Made by a program: the position numbers and the translations under genes
DNA from: Bacillota bacterium
GTDB taxonomy: Bacteria; Bacillota; UBA4882; UBA8346
Direction of reading: 5' to 3'
Assembly: GCA_023435225.1 (NCBI GenBank)
Contig: JAEYRX010000096.1
Coordinates: forward strand, 62,001-126,000
Length of the DNA: 64,000 nucleotides
Part shown: positions 16,609-24,771 of the stretch, piece after piece
Layout of the letters: each line of letters opens with the position of its first letter
Numbering within the stretch: the stretch's first letter is position 1
Notes under the pieces: generated by a model
Told to the model about the DNA's origin: nothing
Database searches by the model: none
Seen by the model: the letters and a program-made list of their open reading frames with translations, nothing else

Positions 16609-16812
16609 ATGGCAAAACAAAATGTAGGTCCTTTAGACCGGATAACTAGAACTTTTATTGGAATTATCTTGATTAGCGGAAGATATTTCTTCAAAATCCC
16701 GGGAATTTTCGGTGACTTAATCGTATTAATTGGCGGAATTGCAATTTGGGAGGGATTGTTAGGTTATTGTCTTGTTTATGGTTTTTTTAATTGGTCTACA
16801 AAAAGAAAATAA
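16609..16812 (+). CDS. DUF2892 (YgaP-like) membrane protein
   Basis: 67 aa with the DUF2892 layout: a start with NVGPLDRITRTFIG, two membrane helices (residues ~16-33 and ~36-58), and the short GLLGYCLVYGFF segment that carries a conserved cysteine. In E. coli YgaP this domain anchors a rhodanese; stand-alone copies are common and of unknown function. It follows the palindromic element and has its own AGGT-type ribosome site. No obvious link to its neighbours. Confidence 0.8.
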   Translation: MAKQNVGPLDRITRTFIGIILISGRYFFKIPGIFGDLIVLIGGIAIWEGLLGYCLVYGFFNWSTKRK

Positions 16813-16963
16813 TAAGCTTCCCTTAATTTAGGTAAACAAATAATAAAATTTTTGTTTGGGTGAAGGAGAAATGTTTTTAGAAAATGAATATAAGGGAATT
16901 TAATAGTTATGGAAATCCCTATTAGGTGAACTTTGGTTTTAAAAATTTTTTTGAGGATATATA

Positions 16964-17635
16964 ATGTATAAATTATTGGCTACCGATGTTGATGGAACCA
17001 TTACTGATGAATATGGCAGATTACATGTTAAAGCGCTACAAGCGATTAGAAAACTAGAAGAAAAAGGGGTTCCGGTAATTTTAGTCTCCGGCAGGCCTTT
17101 GCCTTTTATAGAAAGTTTATCTTTATTTTTAGGGACCACCGGTCCGTTAATTGCTGAAAATGGAGCGGTAGTAAAAATAAATGGTAAAAAAACACTTAAT
17201 GGAGACTCACAAATAGCCAAAGATAGTTTGTCATTACTCCAAAAATCTTTTTCAATAAATTTAGATGAAGATAATCAATATCGTATAGTAGATATTAGTA
17301 TTAAAAAAGATTTAGATCCGGAGAAGGTTCAAAATTTTATTGAGGAGAAAAAATTACCTGTTTCATTACTGGTAACAAATGTAATGCTTCATTTGGTTGA
17401 TAGCCGAGTATCAAAGGGGAAAGCCTTAATTGATATCTTGAAGGAAATGGGGGTTAACCCGGAGCAAACAATAGTTTCCGGGGATTCATACAATGATTTG
17501 CCTTTATTTGAAGTTGGGGCTTTAAATCTGGCGGTTGGAAATGCAGAACCTGATTTAAAGAGAAAAGCTCATCGCATAGCTAAAGCTCAGTTTGGAGAGG
17601 GATTTGCAGAGTTAGTAAATGAGGTGTTTATTTAG
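16964..17635 (+). CDS. HAD-family phosphatase, archaeal-type phosphoglycolate phosphatase-like
   Basis: 223 aa, HAD class IIB. Motif I is ATDVDGTIT (nucleophile and acid Asp), motif II VSGRP, motif III lysine in SRVSKGKAL, motif IV SGDSYNDLPLFEVG. Length and cap arrangement match the TA0175-type phosphoglycolate phosphatases and related sugar phosphatases (Cof-like). Substrate is not determined by sequence. Monocistronic; the SRP RNA gene follows. Confidence 0.85.
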   Translation: MYKLLATDVDGTITDEYGRLHVKALQAIRKLEEKGVPVILVSGRPLPFIESLSLFLGTTGPLIAENGAVVKINGKKTLNGDSQIAKDSLSLLQKSFSINLDEDNQYRIVDISIKKDLDPEKVQNFIEEKKLPVSLLVTNVMLHLVDSRVSKGKALIDILKEMGVNPEQTIVSGDSYNDLPLFEVGALNLAVGNAEPDLKRKAHRIAKAQFGEGFAELVNEVFI

Positions 17636-17648
17636 GAATAATTAACAG

Positions 17649-17676
17649 TTGATAACCCAAGTGGATATGATATAAT
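17649..17676 (+). promoter_or_regulatory. Promoter of SRP RNA
   Basis: TTGATA (17649-17654), 16-bp spacer, TATAAT (17671-17676), ending 24 bases before the RNA 5' end. Confidence 0.75.
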
Positions 17677-17699
17677 ATTAGTACTCATTTTAATAGGTT

Positions 17700-17974
17700 T
17701 ATGGTCGTGCTAAATGGGGAGGTAGCGGTGCCCTGTAACCTGCAACCCGCTAAAGCAGGATCGAACTCCATGTTTAGGCCGGTTTTCGTAAGTCCGGCCG
17801 GATTAAGTGGTGTTGAGGATTGGGTCCCACGCAATAAAGACTTATGAACCCCGTCAGGTCCGGGAGGAAGCAGCGGTAAGTAAGACCCTTTGTGTGCCGC
17901 GGGGTTGCCTGGTCGGAGCCGGCTGGTTCGGAACGTTTGGGAAGATTAGGTCGAGGCATGGTGCACGGCCATAT
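17700..17974 (+). ncRNA. ffs: SRP RNA, large Bacillus type (with Alu domain)
   Basis: About 275 nt. The domain IV loop GTCAGGTCCGGGAGGAAGCA (Ffh-binding) lies near 17850-17870. The 5' half carries the Alu-type segment GGGGAGGTAGCGGTGCCCTG, and the 3' end GTGCACGGCCATA pairs with the 5' end TATGGTCGTGC. The overall order matches the scRNA of Bacillus subtilis, the long Gram-positive form. It works with Ffh in co-translational targeting. Ends are set by the closing helix and could be off by a few bases. Confidence 0.93.
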
Positions 17975-18012
17975 TAATTAAAAATTTTTTGGTAATATAT
18001 ACTAATATCATA

Positions 18013-18036
18013 ACACTGGGGAACCGGTGTTTTTTT
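18013..18036 (+). terminator. Terminator of SRP RNA
   Basis: Stem ACACTGG/CCGGTGT (one T-G wobble) with a GGAA loop, followed by seven Ts. Confidence 0.85.
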
Positions 18037-18156
18037 ATTACGAATTTTTATCATTCTAATATTCTCTTTTATGCAAAAAATTGGATAATAGCAGGAATTA
18101 AAGAGCTTTTAGCAAATATATACAACATTATAATGGAATTGGGTTGAAAATTATTT

Positions 18157-18996
18157 ATGTTTACACTTTTTGCACCAGCTAAGATTAATTTGGCGTTAGA
18201 CGTGTTGTACAAAAGGCCTGACGGTTACCATGAGATTGATTCAGTAATGCAGACTATCTCTCTGGCTGACCAGTTAACTTTTGAAAATTCCGACACAATC
18301 GAATTATCTACTAATGTTAAAAACTTACCGGTAGACCAAGGTAATCTGGCTTGGAAGGCCGTTAACTTACTATTACAAGAGACAGGAATTAATAAAGGGA
18401 TTAAAATTCATATTACCAAAAAGATTCCTATTGCTGCAGGTTTAGCTGGCGGGAGCACCGATGCAGCCGGTGTTTTGATTGCGCTTAATCATCTCTGGGG
18501 ATTAGGTTTATCAATCGATGAATTGATGTTACTTGGAGTTAAATTAGGGGCGGATGTACCTTTTTGTATCCAAAAAGGTACTGCTAGAGCCCGGGGTATC
18601 GGTGAAAACCTTACTGGAATTAATTCCAACTTAAAATGTAATTTATTAGTGGTAACTCCTAATATTAACGTCTCAACTGCTTTAGCCTATAGTAAAATAC
18701 AACCGGAAAGTATAACCAGACGGCCTCAAATGGAAGAAGTTATTACCGCTCTAGAAACAGGGAATATCCAAGAACTATCCCACAATTGGGGAAATGTTTT
18801 TGAAGAAACAGTATTAGCCGATTATCCGGAAGTAGTTAAGGTTAAAAATATCTTAAATAAGTTTGGTTTGAATATTAATTTAATGTCCGGTAGCGGACCG
18901 ACAGTTTTTGCATTAAATCCACCGACCAATATGGTTAAACAATTTTTAAGGGAGTTACCGTCGGAATGGTTCGGTTGTTTAGCTTATTTTCTTTAA
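18157..18996 (+). CDS. ispE: 4-diphosphocytidyl-2-C-methyl-D-erythritol kinase
   Basis: ATP-dependent GHMP kinase of the MEP isoprenoid pathway. 279 aa, usual length. The N-terminus has APAKINLALDVL and PDGYHEIDSVMQ, the ATP loop is IPIAAGLAGGSTDAAG, and the C-terminal GHMP motif is LMSGSGPTVFAL. It is followed by a GntR regulator, a MobA-like enzyme and spoVG, an order found in Bacillota genomes (there usually with purR-type regulator and glmU). Confidence 0.95.
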   Translation: MFTLFAPAKINLALDVLYKRPDGYHEIDSVMQTISLADQLTFENSDTIELSTNVKNLPVDQGNLAWKAVNLLLQETGINKGIKIHITKKIPIAAGLAGGSTDAAGVLIALNHLWGLGLSIDELMLLGVKLGADVPFCIQKGTARARGIGENLTGINSNLKCNLLVVTPNINVSTALAYSKIQPESITRRPQMEEVITALETGNIQELSHNWGNVFEETVLADYPEVVKVKNILNKFGLNINLMSGSGPTVFALNPPTNMVKQFLRELPSEWFGCLAYFL

Positions 18997-19090
18997 AGTT
19001 GTTTGTTTTAATTTCCATTGACCCACGTAAATTTTAAAAAGAGTGACGTGAACAATAAGCATCGATAGCATTTTCTTGGCAGCAACTAAT

Positions 19091-19124
19091 AGGGAAAAAA
19101 TTTAATAACTGCTTTTCCCTTTTA
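19091..19124 (+). terminator. Terminator after ispE
   Basis: Stem AGGGAAAA/TTTTCCCT (19091-19098 with 19113-19120) followed by TTTT. It separates ispE from the GntR gene. Confidence 0.65.
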
Positions 19125-19166
19125 AATATCTTTGTGCCCATAGGTAAAGAAAGAGAGGAATTAACA

Positions 19167-19862
19167 ATGGAAAGACAACCTTTGGTACCAATTAAATTAG
19201 ACAATTATAAACCTTTACGGGAATTAGTATTTGAATCATTACGTGAAGCTATATTAAATGGAACATTAGGGCCCAGTGAACGTTTAATGGAAATCCAATT
19301 GGCTGAAGAGATGGGTGTTAGCCGTACTCCGGTAAGAGAAGCTATACGAAAGTTGGAGCTTGAAGGATTAGTAGTTATGATACCGCGAAAGGGTGCTTAT
19401 GTAGCCGGTATGTCTTTAAAGGATATTGCCGATGTTTTTGAGATTCGCGGAGCTTTGGAAGGCTTAGCAGCTGAATTAGCGGCTGAACGTGCTACTGAGG
19501 AAGAATTGGAATTTATGGAGCGTTATTTGGTTAAGATTTCGGAAGAAATTGAAAAAGGTGACCTGGATAAAGTAGTAGAGATTGACACGGATTTTCATAC
19601 TTTGTTGTATAAAGCCAGCCGCAATGAAAGGTTGTCACAGATAATTAGTAATTTGAGAGAACAAATCCAACGATTCCGTACCACATCCTTATCTTATCCA
19701 GGAAGAATGAAGGTCGCCCTGGAAGAACACCGAAAAATCGTTGAGGCCATTTCCTCACGAGATGGTGAATCAGCTGGGAAAATTGCTCAAGAACATATAG
19801 AAAACGCTGAGAACAGTATGATGAACATGATTCAACATGATAAGAGTTATGGAGGTAAATGA
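19167..19862 (+). CDS. GntR-family regulator, FadR subfamily
   Basis: About 231 aa; ATG 19167 is chosen because AGAGAGG lies 8-10 bases before it (a GTG at 19134 lacks a site). Residues ~10-75 form the GntR winged helix (LREAILNGTLGPSERLMEIQLAEEMGVSRTPVREAIRKLE in family terms). The C-terminal all-helical FCD domain has EIRGALEGLAAELAAERA and the metal/ligand histidines in DTDFHTLLYKAS and EEHRKIVEAI. The ligand is unknown. The stop overlaps the ribosome site of the next gene, so the two genes are co-translated. Confidence 0.9.
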   Translation: MERQPLVPIKLDNYKPLRELVFESLREAILNGTLGPSERLMEIQLAEEMGVSRTPVREAIRKLELEGLVVMIPRKGAYVAGMSLKDIADVFEIRGALEGLAAELAAERATEEELEFMERYLVKISEEIEKGDLDKVVEIDTDFHTLLYKASRNERLSQIISNLREQIQRFRTTSLSYPGRMKVALEEHRKIVEAISSRDGESAGKIAQEHIENAENSMMNMIQHDKSYGGK

Positions 19863-19863
19863 A

Positions 19864-20631
19864 TTGGACGCCATTATTTTAGCTGGAGGCTTAAATTCCG
19901 GACCACTGCGACGGGTTAGTCCCGTTCAGTATGAAGCAGAGATTGAAATAGCCGGCCGGCCAATGCTGGATTATGTTATTTCGGCATTGCGAAGCGTAAG
20001 TTCAATATCTCGCATTGTGGTGGTTGGGCCGGAATCTATGCTTTCGGAAGAAATTAAAAAGAGCGTTGATTTAATAGCCTCTCCCGGCAAATCTTCAATT
20101 GACAGTTTAATAAATGGGTTGGAATTATTAAATACTAGTAACCCGGTATTGGTTTTAACTTCAGATATACCGTTAATCACTAAGGAAGCCTTGGAAGATT
20201 TTTTGGAGCGCTGCCGGAAAAGAAAAGGTGATATATACTATTCATTTGTTTCTAAAGAACTAAACGATCAAAAATATCCCGGAGTTCAACGTACTTATGT
20301 AAAATTACGCGAAGGTATTTTTACAGGTGGTAACTTGGTATTATTGGCGCCTCGAATCATCAAAGATAATGGTGATTTACTTAAAAAAGCTGCAGCTTTG
20401 CGTAAAAAGCCGATTCAATTAGGAAAATTACTCGGTTGGAAATGCTTATTTTTATTATTAATCGGTAAACTTACCATCGGGGAAATTGAAGAACGTGTCA
20501 GTAAAATGTTTAATTTTAATGCGGTTGGGGTAATTTCTCCTTTCCCGGAGGTTGGCATTGATGTTGATAAACCAAGTGATCTAAAATTAGCCAATGAAAT
20601 ATTATCTAAGGGAGTTTCAGAATTACATTAA
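19864..20631 (+). CDS. MobA-like NTP transferase domain protein
   Basis: About 255 aa. GGAGG at 19851-19855 points to the TTG at 19864 as start, one base after the regulator's stop; upstream in-frame ATGs lie inside the regulator and before the GGAGG. The Rossmann-like nucleotidyltransferase fold shows the N-terminal LDAIILAGGLNSG loop and VLVLTSDIPLITKEALEDF (metal-binding Asp). The C-terminus has GVISPFPEVGIDVDKPSDL. Relatives transfer CMP/GMP or similar to cofactors or sugars, but the substrate here is unknown. Its coupling to the GntR gene and place before spoVG are conserved in some Clostridia-like genomes. Confidence 0.82.
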   Translation: MDAIILAGGLNSGPLRRVSPVQYEAEIEIAGRPMLDYVISALRSVSSISRIVVVGPESMLSEEIKKSVDLIASPGKSSIDSLINGLELLNTSNPVLVLTSDIPLITKEALEDFLERCRKRKGDIYYSFVSKELNDQKYPGVQRTYVKLREGIFTGGNLVLLAPRIIKDNGDLLKKAAALRKKPIQLGKLLGWKCLFLLLIGKLTIGEIEERVSKMFNFNAVGVISPFPEVGIDVDKPSDLKLANEILSKGVSELH

Positions 20632-20789
20632 TCGAGATTTTTATAATATATATAGTCATCCCATATACATCTCACCTTTTGTTATCAAAAATATAAATAA
20701 AATAACCACTTTGTTAAGTTTATACGAATGGTTTAATTGGTAGAATTGGCCATCATAGAAAAAAATAGCAAAAATTTCTTATTGACAGC

Positions 20790-20816
20790 AGGAATTTTTA
20801 AAAATTTATTGAAATT
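20790..20816 (+). promoter_or_regulatory. Sigma-H-like promoter of spoVG
   Basis: AGGAATT at 20790-20796 and GAAATT at 20811-20816 with a 14-bp gap resemble the sigma-H elements (AGGAWWT ... GAAT) and the known spacing of the Bacillus spoVG promoter. A TTGACA at 20783 has no matched -10 at normal distance, so a sigma-A promoter here is less likely. Confidence 0.5.
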
Positions 20817-20870
20817 ATAAATACTTCTATGAGTTTTCTTTGAGACAAGAACAGAAAGGTGAGTGGGTCG

Positions 20871-21128
20871 ATGAACATCACTGATGTACGCCTGAAGAAA
20901 GTTAATTCAGACGGTAAAATGAAGGCGATTGCTTCAATTACTATTGATGATGCTTTTGTGGTTAGAGACATAAGGGTTATTGAGGGACAAAACGGTCTTT
21001 TTGTAGCTATGCCCAGCAGAAAGACACCGGAAGGCGAATTTAGGGATATTGCACATCCTATTACGTCGGAAGCTAGAGAGTTAATACAAAGTGCTATCCT
21101 AAAAGAATATGAATCTTCGGACAAATAA
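20871..21128 (+). CDS. spoVG: Septation/sporulation regulator SpoVG
   Basis: 85 aa, counted from ATG 20871, which has AAAGGTGAG upstream; a GTG at 20859 is an alternative. The protein has the SpoVG core ITDVRLKKVN, VRDIRVIEGQNGLFVAMPS, and FRDIAHPIT. SpoVG is a small nucleic-acid-binding regulator in Bacillota, first known from sporulation septation. A sigma-H-like promoter lies upstream, which agrees with the Bacillus pattern. Presence supports a spore-forming or spore-former-derived lineage. Confidence 0.96.
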   Translation: MNITDVRLKKVNSDGKMKAIASITIDDAFVVRDIRVIEGQNGLFVAMPSRKTPEGEFRDIAHPITSEARELIQSAILKEYESSDK

Positions 21129-21254
21129 AATTAATATATAATATTGTTTTAAATTAGGAATTTATAATTAAAAAAGAATTAGACCTTAATAATTGATGTA
21201 TACAACAATCATCAATAGCTTTCTATGCTTTATTTGAAAATTAATACTTTGCTT

Positions 21255-21292
21255 AAAATAAGAATTTGCCGTACGATGCAAGTTCTTATTTT
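21255..21292. terminator. Bidirectional terminator after spoVG
   Basis: A 15-bp nearly perfect stem AAAATAAGAATTTGC/GCAAGTTCTTATTTT with an 8-nt loop and T-tracts on both strands. Its right arm overlaps the stop region of the convergent gene ending at 21286. Confidence 0.85.
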
Positions 21293-22143
21293 TGTTTGTT
21301 GTTGTATACAATCTCCTTTATTCCATCAAACTTAAAATAACAATAATCCCCCTCGGGCAAATCCCAGATGGCTTCTCCGAAAGTTGCCAATCTAAGTCCG
21401 TTTAACTCCTGGTAGTTTTTTAACGGAGTCGACCAGCGGAACTTCTTACTTGTACCGTCGGGCATTAGATAGTACCTTTCATTAGTAATGAAATTGATTA
21501 ATTCTCCTTGATTATTAAAATATAAAACTGCGGATACTTGGCAATGCTTAGTATTGAAAATTGCCTTAACACTTAAATCATCAATCGGTTTCCACTGAAT
21601 TCTTTCATCAATTAGGGTAGCAGGTGCGAACAGACACATATCATTTAAAAGGGTGAGAGTGTCACTGATCCTCGTCTCCGGACCGTTGACGTCTACTACG
21701 GGAATAATGCCGGCCAACTTAATCAACATACGGGCTTTCTCATCGGTATACGAATGCAAACCTATGACTGGAATACCGAACATTTTGAGGCTTAAATAAA
21801 ATAATCTGGTAAGATGATCACCGAAGAAATTGTATTGCTCTACGTGGTTTTTCTGCCAATTAGAGTTAGGATCCAGTTTCATTTCCATATCAGCCACCAC
21901 TTTTACATTGGCTACTTTCTCCTTACCGACCACGCCGACATAATTAAGATACTTTTGAACCGGTTCCGGTAAATGTTTGAGATCATCATTAGTTAAAATA
22001 TTTTTTTCCGCTGGATTTAGCTCAAATGCTTTATGGAGTTCTTTTTTAAAGGTCCGTTTTAGACTTTGAGAAAGATAGACTAAAATTAAGACTAATATAA
22101 TTAATAAGATTAGAGCAACCAATAAAATATATTTATTATTCAT
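21286..22143 (-). CDS. Membrane-anchored conserved protein (DUF6544-like)
   Basis: About 285 aa from ATG 22143, which has GGGGGAA upstream; a longer frame to 22188 overlaps the MarR gene and lacks support. One N-terminal membrane helix (YILLVALILLIILVLILVY), then a soluble domain with LPEPVQKYLNYVGV, RMLIKLAGIIPVVD, and EAIWDLPEGDYCYFKF. These motifs fit a family of uncharacterised proteins (I believe DUF6544) often found beside transcription factors. The start overlaps the MarR stop by 8 bases, so it is co-expressed with and probably controlled by that regulator. Confidence 0.72.
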   Translation of the reverse strand: MNNKYILLVALILLIILVLILVYLSQSLKRTFKKELHKAFELNPAEKNILTNDDLKHLPEPVQKYLNYVGVVGKEKVANVKVVADMEMKLDPNSNWQKNHVEQYNFFGDHLTRLFYLSLKMFGIPVIGLHSYTDEKARMLIKLAGIIPVVDVNGPETRISDTLTLLNDMCLFAPATLIDERIQWKPIDDLSVKAIFNTKHCQVSAVLYFNNQGELINFITNERYYLMPDGTSKKFRWSTPLKNYQELNGLRLATFGEAIWDLPEGDYCYFKFDGIKEIVYNNKQK

Positions 22144-22633
22144 TGCTAAATTCCCCCTTTTGGGAATAACGGTTTTCAATCTCCGCAATTTTTAGGAGTA
22201 ATTTTTTAATGCCCCCGGATATTGTAGTGATTTCATTTATATTTAAATCTTGAAATAATTCGGTAATGAACTGGTCATCCTGAGTCTGGCGCTTTTCCCA
22301 GAAAGTACGGCTTTTTTCAGTCAACTTCAGCCTGACCGCCCGGGTATCTTTTTGATCCTTTTCAATGGATATAAAACCTTTTTCTGCAAGTTTCAGGGCA
22401 AGTTGTTTTACATTCTGCCGGGAGCTGCCCATAAGATTCGATACCTCTGTCAGAGTCGGATGATCATTGCCAAACTGCATAATTATCACCGATAAAAACC
22501 ATTGTTTGGTGGTCATATCATCTTTACCGAGATAATGATCTCCGATAATTTGCAATTTGTTGGCTAAAAGAAACAAGTTACCAAAGACAAATTTTTGTCC
22601 GTCTGAGATATTAAGGTTATTGGTGTTCACCAT
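22136..22633 (-). CDS. MarR-family regulator
   Basis: 165 aa. Winged helix at residues ~45-115: LTEVSNLMGSSRQNVKQLALKL as recognition region, and DQKDTRAVRLKLTEKSR as the wing. Flanking helices form the dimerisation part. Its promoter carries two palindromes overlapping the -10 (see 22654-22704), which is typical autoregulation. It is translationally coupled to the DUF6544-like gene. Ligand unknown. Confidence 0.88.
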   Translation of the reverse strand: MVNTNNLNISDGQKFVFGNLFLLANKLQIIGDHYLGKDDMTTKQWFLSVIIMQFGNDHPTLTEVSNLMGSSRQNVKQLALKLAEKGFISIEKDQKDTRAVRLKLTEKSRTFWEKRQTQDDQFITELFQDLNINEITTISGGIKKLLLKIAEIENRYSQKGEFSNE

Positions 22634-22653
22634 AATTGTTCTCCGTTTAATGC

Positions 22654-22704
22654 GTAATGTATTACCTATATAAGTAATATATTACGTATATCCAACTTTG
22701 TCAA
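22654..22704 (-). promoter_or_regulatory. MarR promoter with two palindromic operators
   Basis: Minus-strand promoter TTGACA (complement of 22699-22704), 17 bases, TATATT (complement of 22676-22681). GTAATATATTAC (22674-22685, perfect palindrome) covers the -10, and GTAATGTATTAC (22654-22665) lies just downstream. The two sites are 20 bp apart, close to two helical turns. Confidence 0.75.
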
Positions 22705-22771
22705 GAATGTAATTTTTGTTTGGCTTAAAATAGAACAATACCGTAAAGAAGGGAAAAATTGTTTATACCAT

Positions 22772-22803
22772 AGTTGCATATTACAACTGTTTCATGTTAC
22801 AAT
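22772..22803 (+). promoter_or_regulatory. Promoter and operator of the MarR-hgcAB operon
   Basis: -35 TTGCAT (22775-22780), 17-bp spacer, -10 TACAAT (22798-22803). The -35 lies inside the inverted repeat AGTTGCATATTACAACT (22772-22788), a plausible site for the MarR protein encoded directly downstream. The start codon follows 17 bases after the -10, so the leader is very short. Confidence 0.6.
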
Positions 22804-22820
22804 AAGTAAGAGGTGGTTTT

Positions 22821-23273
22821 ATGAATAACCAAAATGGTGCCGGAGCTTTACGGGAGTCTGTAAGGCTATTGGAACGAAAGCTAGGGGTACTGGATGATCT
22901 GCAATCTTCTTGCTGTGGAGTTACTTTCGCCCAGTGTCATGCTATAGTGGAAATCGGCCGGGCCGGCAGTATCTCTTTAAATAACCTGGCCGATATTTTG
23001 GGTCTGGATAAGAGTACTATGAGCCGGACCATTAATAACCTGGTCAATAGTGAAATGGTGATACGGGAAATTGCTCCCGAAGATAGACGGTATATTACTA
23101 TCAAACTAACTGAAAAGGGTAACCGATCTTTTAAAGAGATCGAAGAAAGTATGCAAGTATATTTTACACAGATTTATAATGTTATTCCTGAAGAAAAGCG
23201 GGCACAGGTTATTGAGAGCTTTCAAATTTTACTTCAGGCATTGTCGGAAAATGAATGTTGTAAAAAATGTTAA
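22821..23273 (+). CDS. MarR-family regulator, first gene of the hgcAB operon
   Basis: 150 aa. Winged helix at ~55-115 with SLNNLADILGLDKSTMSRTI and the wing PEDRRYITIKLTEKG. Unusual cysteines: the pair CC in LQSSCCGVTFAQC (residues 32-33 and 39) and a C-terminal ECCKKC. These could bind thiophilic metals or sense thiol stress, which would suit its place 16 bases upstream of hgcA. Reported hgcAB clusters more often have ArsR-type regulators nearby, so a MarR type is notable. The metal-sensing role is inference. Confidence 0.85.
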   Translation: MNNQNGAGALRESVRLLERKLGVLDDLQSSCCGVTFAQCHAIVEIGRAGSISLNNLADILGLDKSTMSRTINNLVNSEMVIREIAPEDRRYITIKLTEKGNRSFKEIEESMQVYFTQIYNVIPEEKRAQVIESFQILLQALSENECCKKC

Positions 23274-23289
23274 TAAGGAGTAACTACAG

Positions 23290-24417
23290 ATGGATAAAAC
23301 TAAAGAACAATCATCTTGCTGCTCAACCGGGAAGGCAACAGGCAATGAAACTTGTTGTTGCACTCAACCGAAATCAAATAAGCCTATCTCGGTTCCTTGG
23401 ATAATAGCCCAAATAGATACTCCGGTTGGGAAAATACCGCAAATTGCAACCAGGTTATTGTTTCAAGATATATTAGGGACCTGGAAGGCTCGGTGGAATA
23501 TTAACAGGATGGATTACCAAGTTTCTCCCGGACTATATGCAGTAGGGTATCCGAATCAGGAATCACCGGTGCTGGTTTCAGCCAACTATAAAATGAGCTT
23601 CGACCGGCTCCGCCGGGAGTTAGATGGATTAAACCTCTGGATCCTGGTGTTGGATACCAAGGGGGTCAATGTCTGGTGCGCAGCCGGTAAAGGAACTTTC
23701 GGAACCAGAGAATTAATAACTCGAATAGTCCTTACCAAATTGGCAGAGGTAGTATCGCATCGGAGATTGATTTTACCGCAATTAGGAGCGCCGGGCGTCT
23801 CTGCTCATAAAGTTTCAACAATAGCCGGTTTCACAGTTTTGTACGGACCGGTTAGAGCAACTGATATTCCGGCATATCTGAAAGCGGGTATGAAAGCTAC
23901 TCCGGCTATGCGCGAAGTTCGTTTTGGTTTTTGGGACCGGCTGGTATTAACACCGATAGAATTGGTTGGGACTTTAAAGCCTGCGCTTATTATCTTTGGA
24001 GTTTTATCGGTTATCAATATAATTTTCCGTGGTTCGTTAACAGCATATCATCTATTAAGTAAAACATGGGCTGATTTCCTGCCTTTTTTAGGGGCTGCTT
24101 TAGTAGGAACGGTTTTGGTTCCGGTGTTCTTGCCGGTTATTCCCGGTAGGGCTCTAGCTTGGAAAGGGTGGTTATTGGGATTGTTGTGGGCCGGAGTTTA
24201 CTTGTTGGTATTTTTGTCTAATGTCAATTGGGTACAAATTGCAACATATTTATTACTTTTACCTCCTATAGGTTCTTTCTTGGCAATGAATTTTACCGGC
24301 TCTACTACCTACACTTCTCTCTCCGGAGTCGTCAAAGAGATGAGTATTGTCGTACCGGCCCAGATTATCTCGGCCGGATTAGGGATCTTATTCATGATTG
24401 GCGGTTTGTTTGTATAA
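23290..24417 (+). CDS. hgcA: Mercury methyltransferase corrinoid protein HgcA
   Basis: 375 aa. HgcA transfers a methyl group from its bound methyl-corrinoid to Hg(II), giving methylmercury. The soluble corrinoid-binding domain (about residues 35-225, related to the acetyl-CoA pathway CFeSP) contains the diagnostic cap-helix motif N-V-W-C-A-A-G-K at 127-134, with C130 as the expected cobalt ligand. The C-terminal part holds four to five membrane helices (about 230-247, 263-285, 293-310, 316-333, 352-372) and the conserved MNFTGSTTYTSLSG. An extra N-terminal stretch carries CC at 10-11 and CCC at 22-24. AAGGAG precedes the ATG. Immediately followed by hgcB. The motif is specific to this family, so confidence is high. 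Confidence 0.95.
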   Translation: MDKTKEQSSCCSTGKATGNETCCCTQPKSNKPISVPWIIAQIDTPVGKIPQIATRLLFQDILGTWKARWNINRMDYQVSPGLYAVGYPNQESPVLVSANYKMSFDRLRRELDGLNLWILVLDTKGVNVWCAAGKGTFGTRELITRIVLTKLAEVVSHRRLILPQLGAPGVSAHKVSTIAGFTVLYGPVRATDIPAYLKAGMKATPAMREVRFGFWDRLVLTPIELVGTLKPALIIFGVLSVINIIFRGSLTAYHLLSKTWADFLPFLGAALVGTVLVPVFLPVIPGRALAWKGWLLGLLWAGVYLLVFLSNVNWVQIATYLLLLPPIGSFLAMNFTGSTTYTSLSGVVKEMSIVVPAQIISAGLGILFMIGGLFV

Positions 24418-24447
24418 GATGTTTTATTTGAATAGGGGGTTTGAAGA

Positions 24448-24753
24448 ATGAAACAGCAGTACTTAAAAAATGTGGTTACTCTGAAATTGGATGAAGAAAA
24501 ATGTATCGGTTGCGGAATGTGTCTGGAAGTCTGTCCGCACAGCGTTTTTAAATTAGATAACAAAAAGGCCCAAATCCAAAATAGGGATCGTTGTATGGAG
24601 TGCGGAGCCTGTGCCCGGAATTGTCCGGCTGAAGCAATTACTGTCAGAGCAGGAGTGGGATGTGCGGCTGCGATTGTAATGGGTAAATTACGTGGGACCG
24701 CCCCAAGTTGCGGGTGTTCTTCAGATGATAACAATAGCCCTTGTTGTGGGTAA
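24448..24753 (+). CDS. hgcB: HgcB ferredoxin partner of HgcA
   Basis: 101 aa. Two 4Fe-4S motifs: C19-x2-C22-x2-C25-x3-C29 (CIGCGMCLEVCP) and C49-x2-C52-x2-C55-x3-C59 (CMECGACARNCP). Past the clusters it has the extra conserved cysteine C72 in GVGCAAA, and a C-terminal tail with C88, C90 and the final pair C99-C100. This combination separates HgcB from ordinary ferredoxins. It supplies electrons to reduce the HgcA corrinoid, and its cysteines are proposed to deliver mercury. It lies 30 bases after hgcA, with GGGGG as ribosome site. Confidence 0.94.
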   Translation: MKQQYLKNVVTLKLDEEKCIGCGMCLEVCPHSVFKLDNKKAQIQNRDRCMECGACARNCPAEAITVRAGVGCAAAIVMGKLRGTAPSCGCSSDDNNSPCCG

Positions 24754-24771
24754 TGTGAAAGGAAGATTGAA

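Noticed and set aside
17774..17959. Minus-strand reading frame of 61 codons
   Set aside because: It lies wholly inside the SRP RNA gene and reflects its GC-rich stems.
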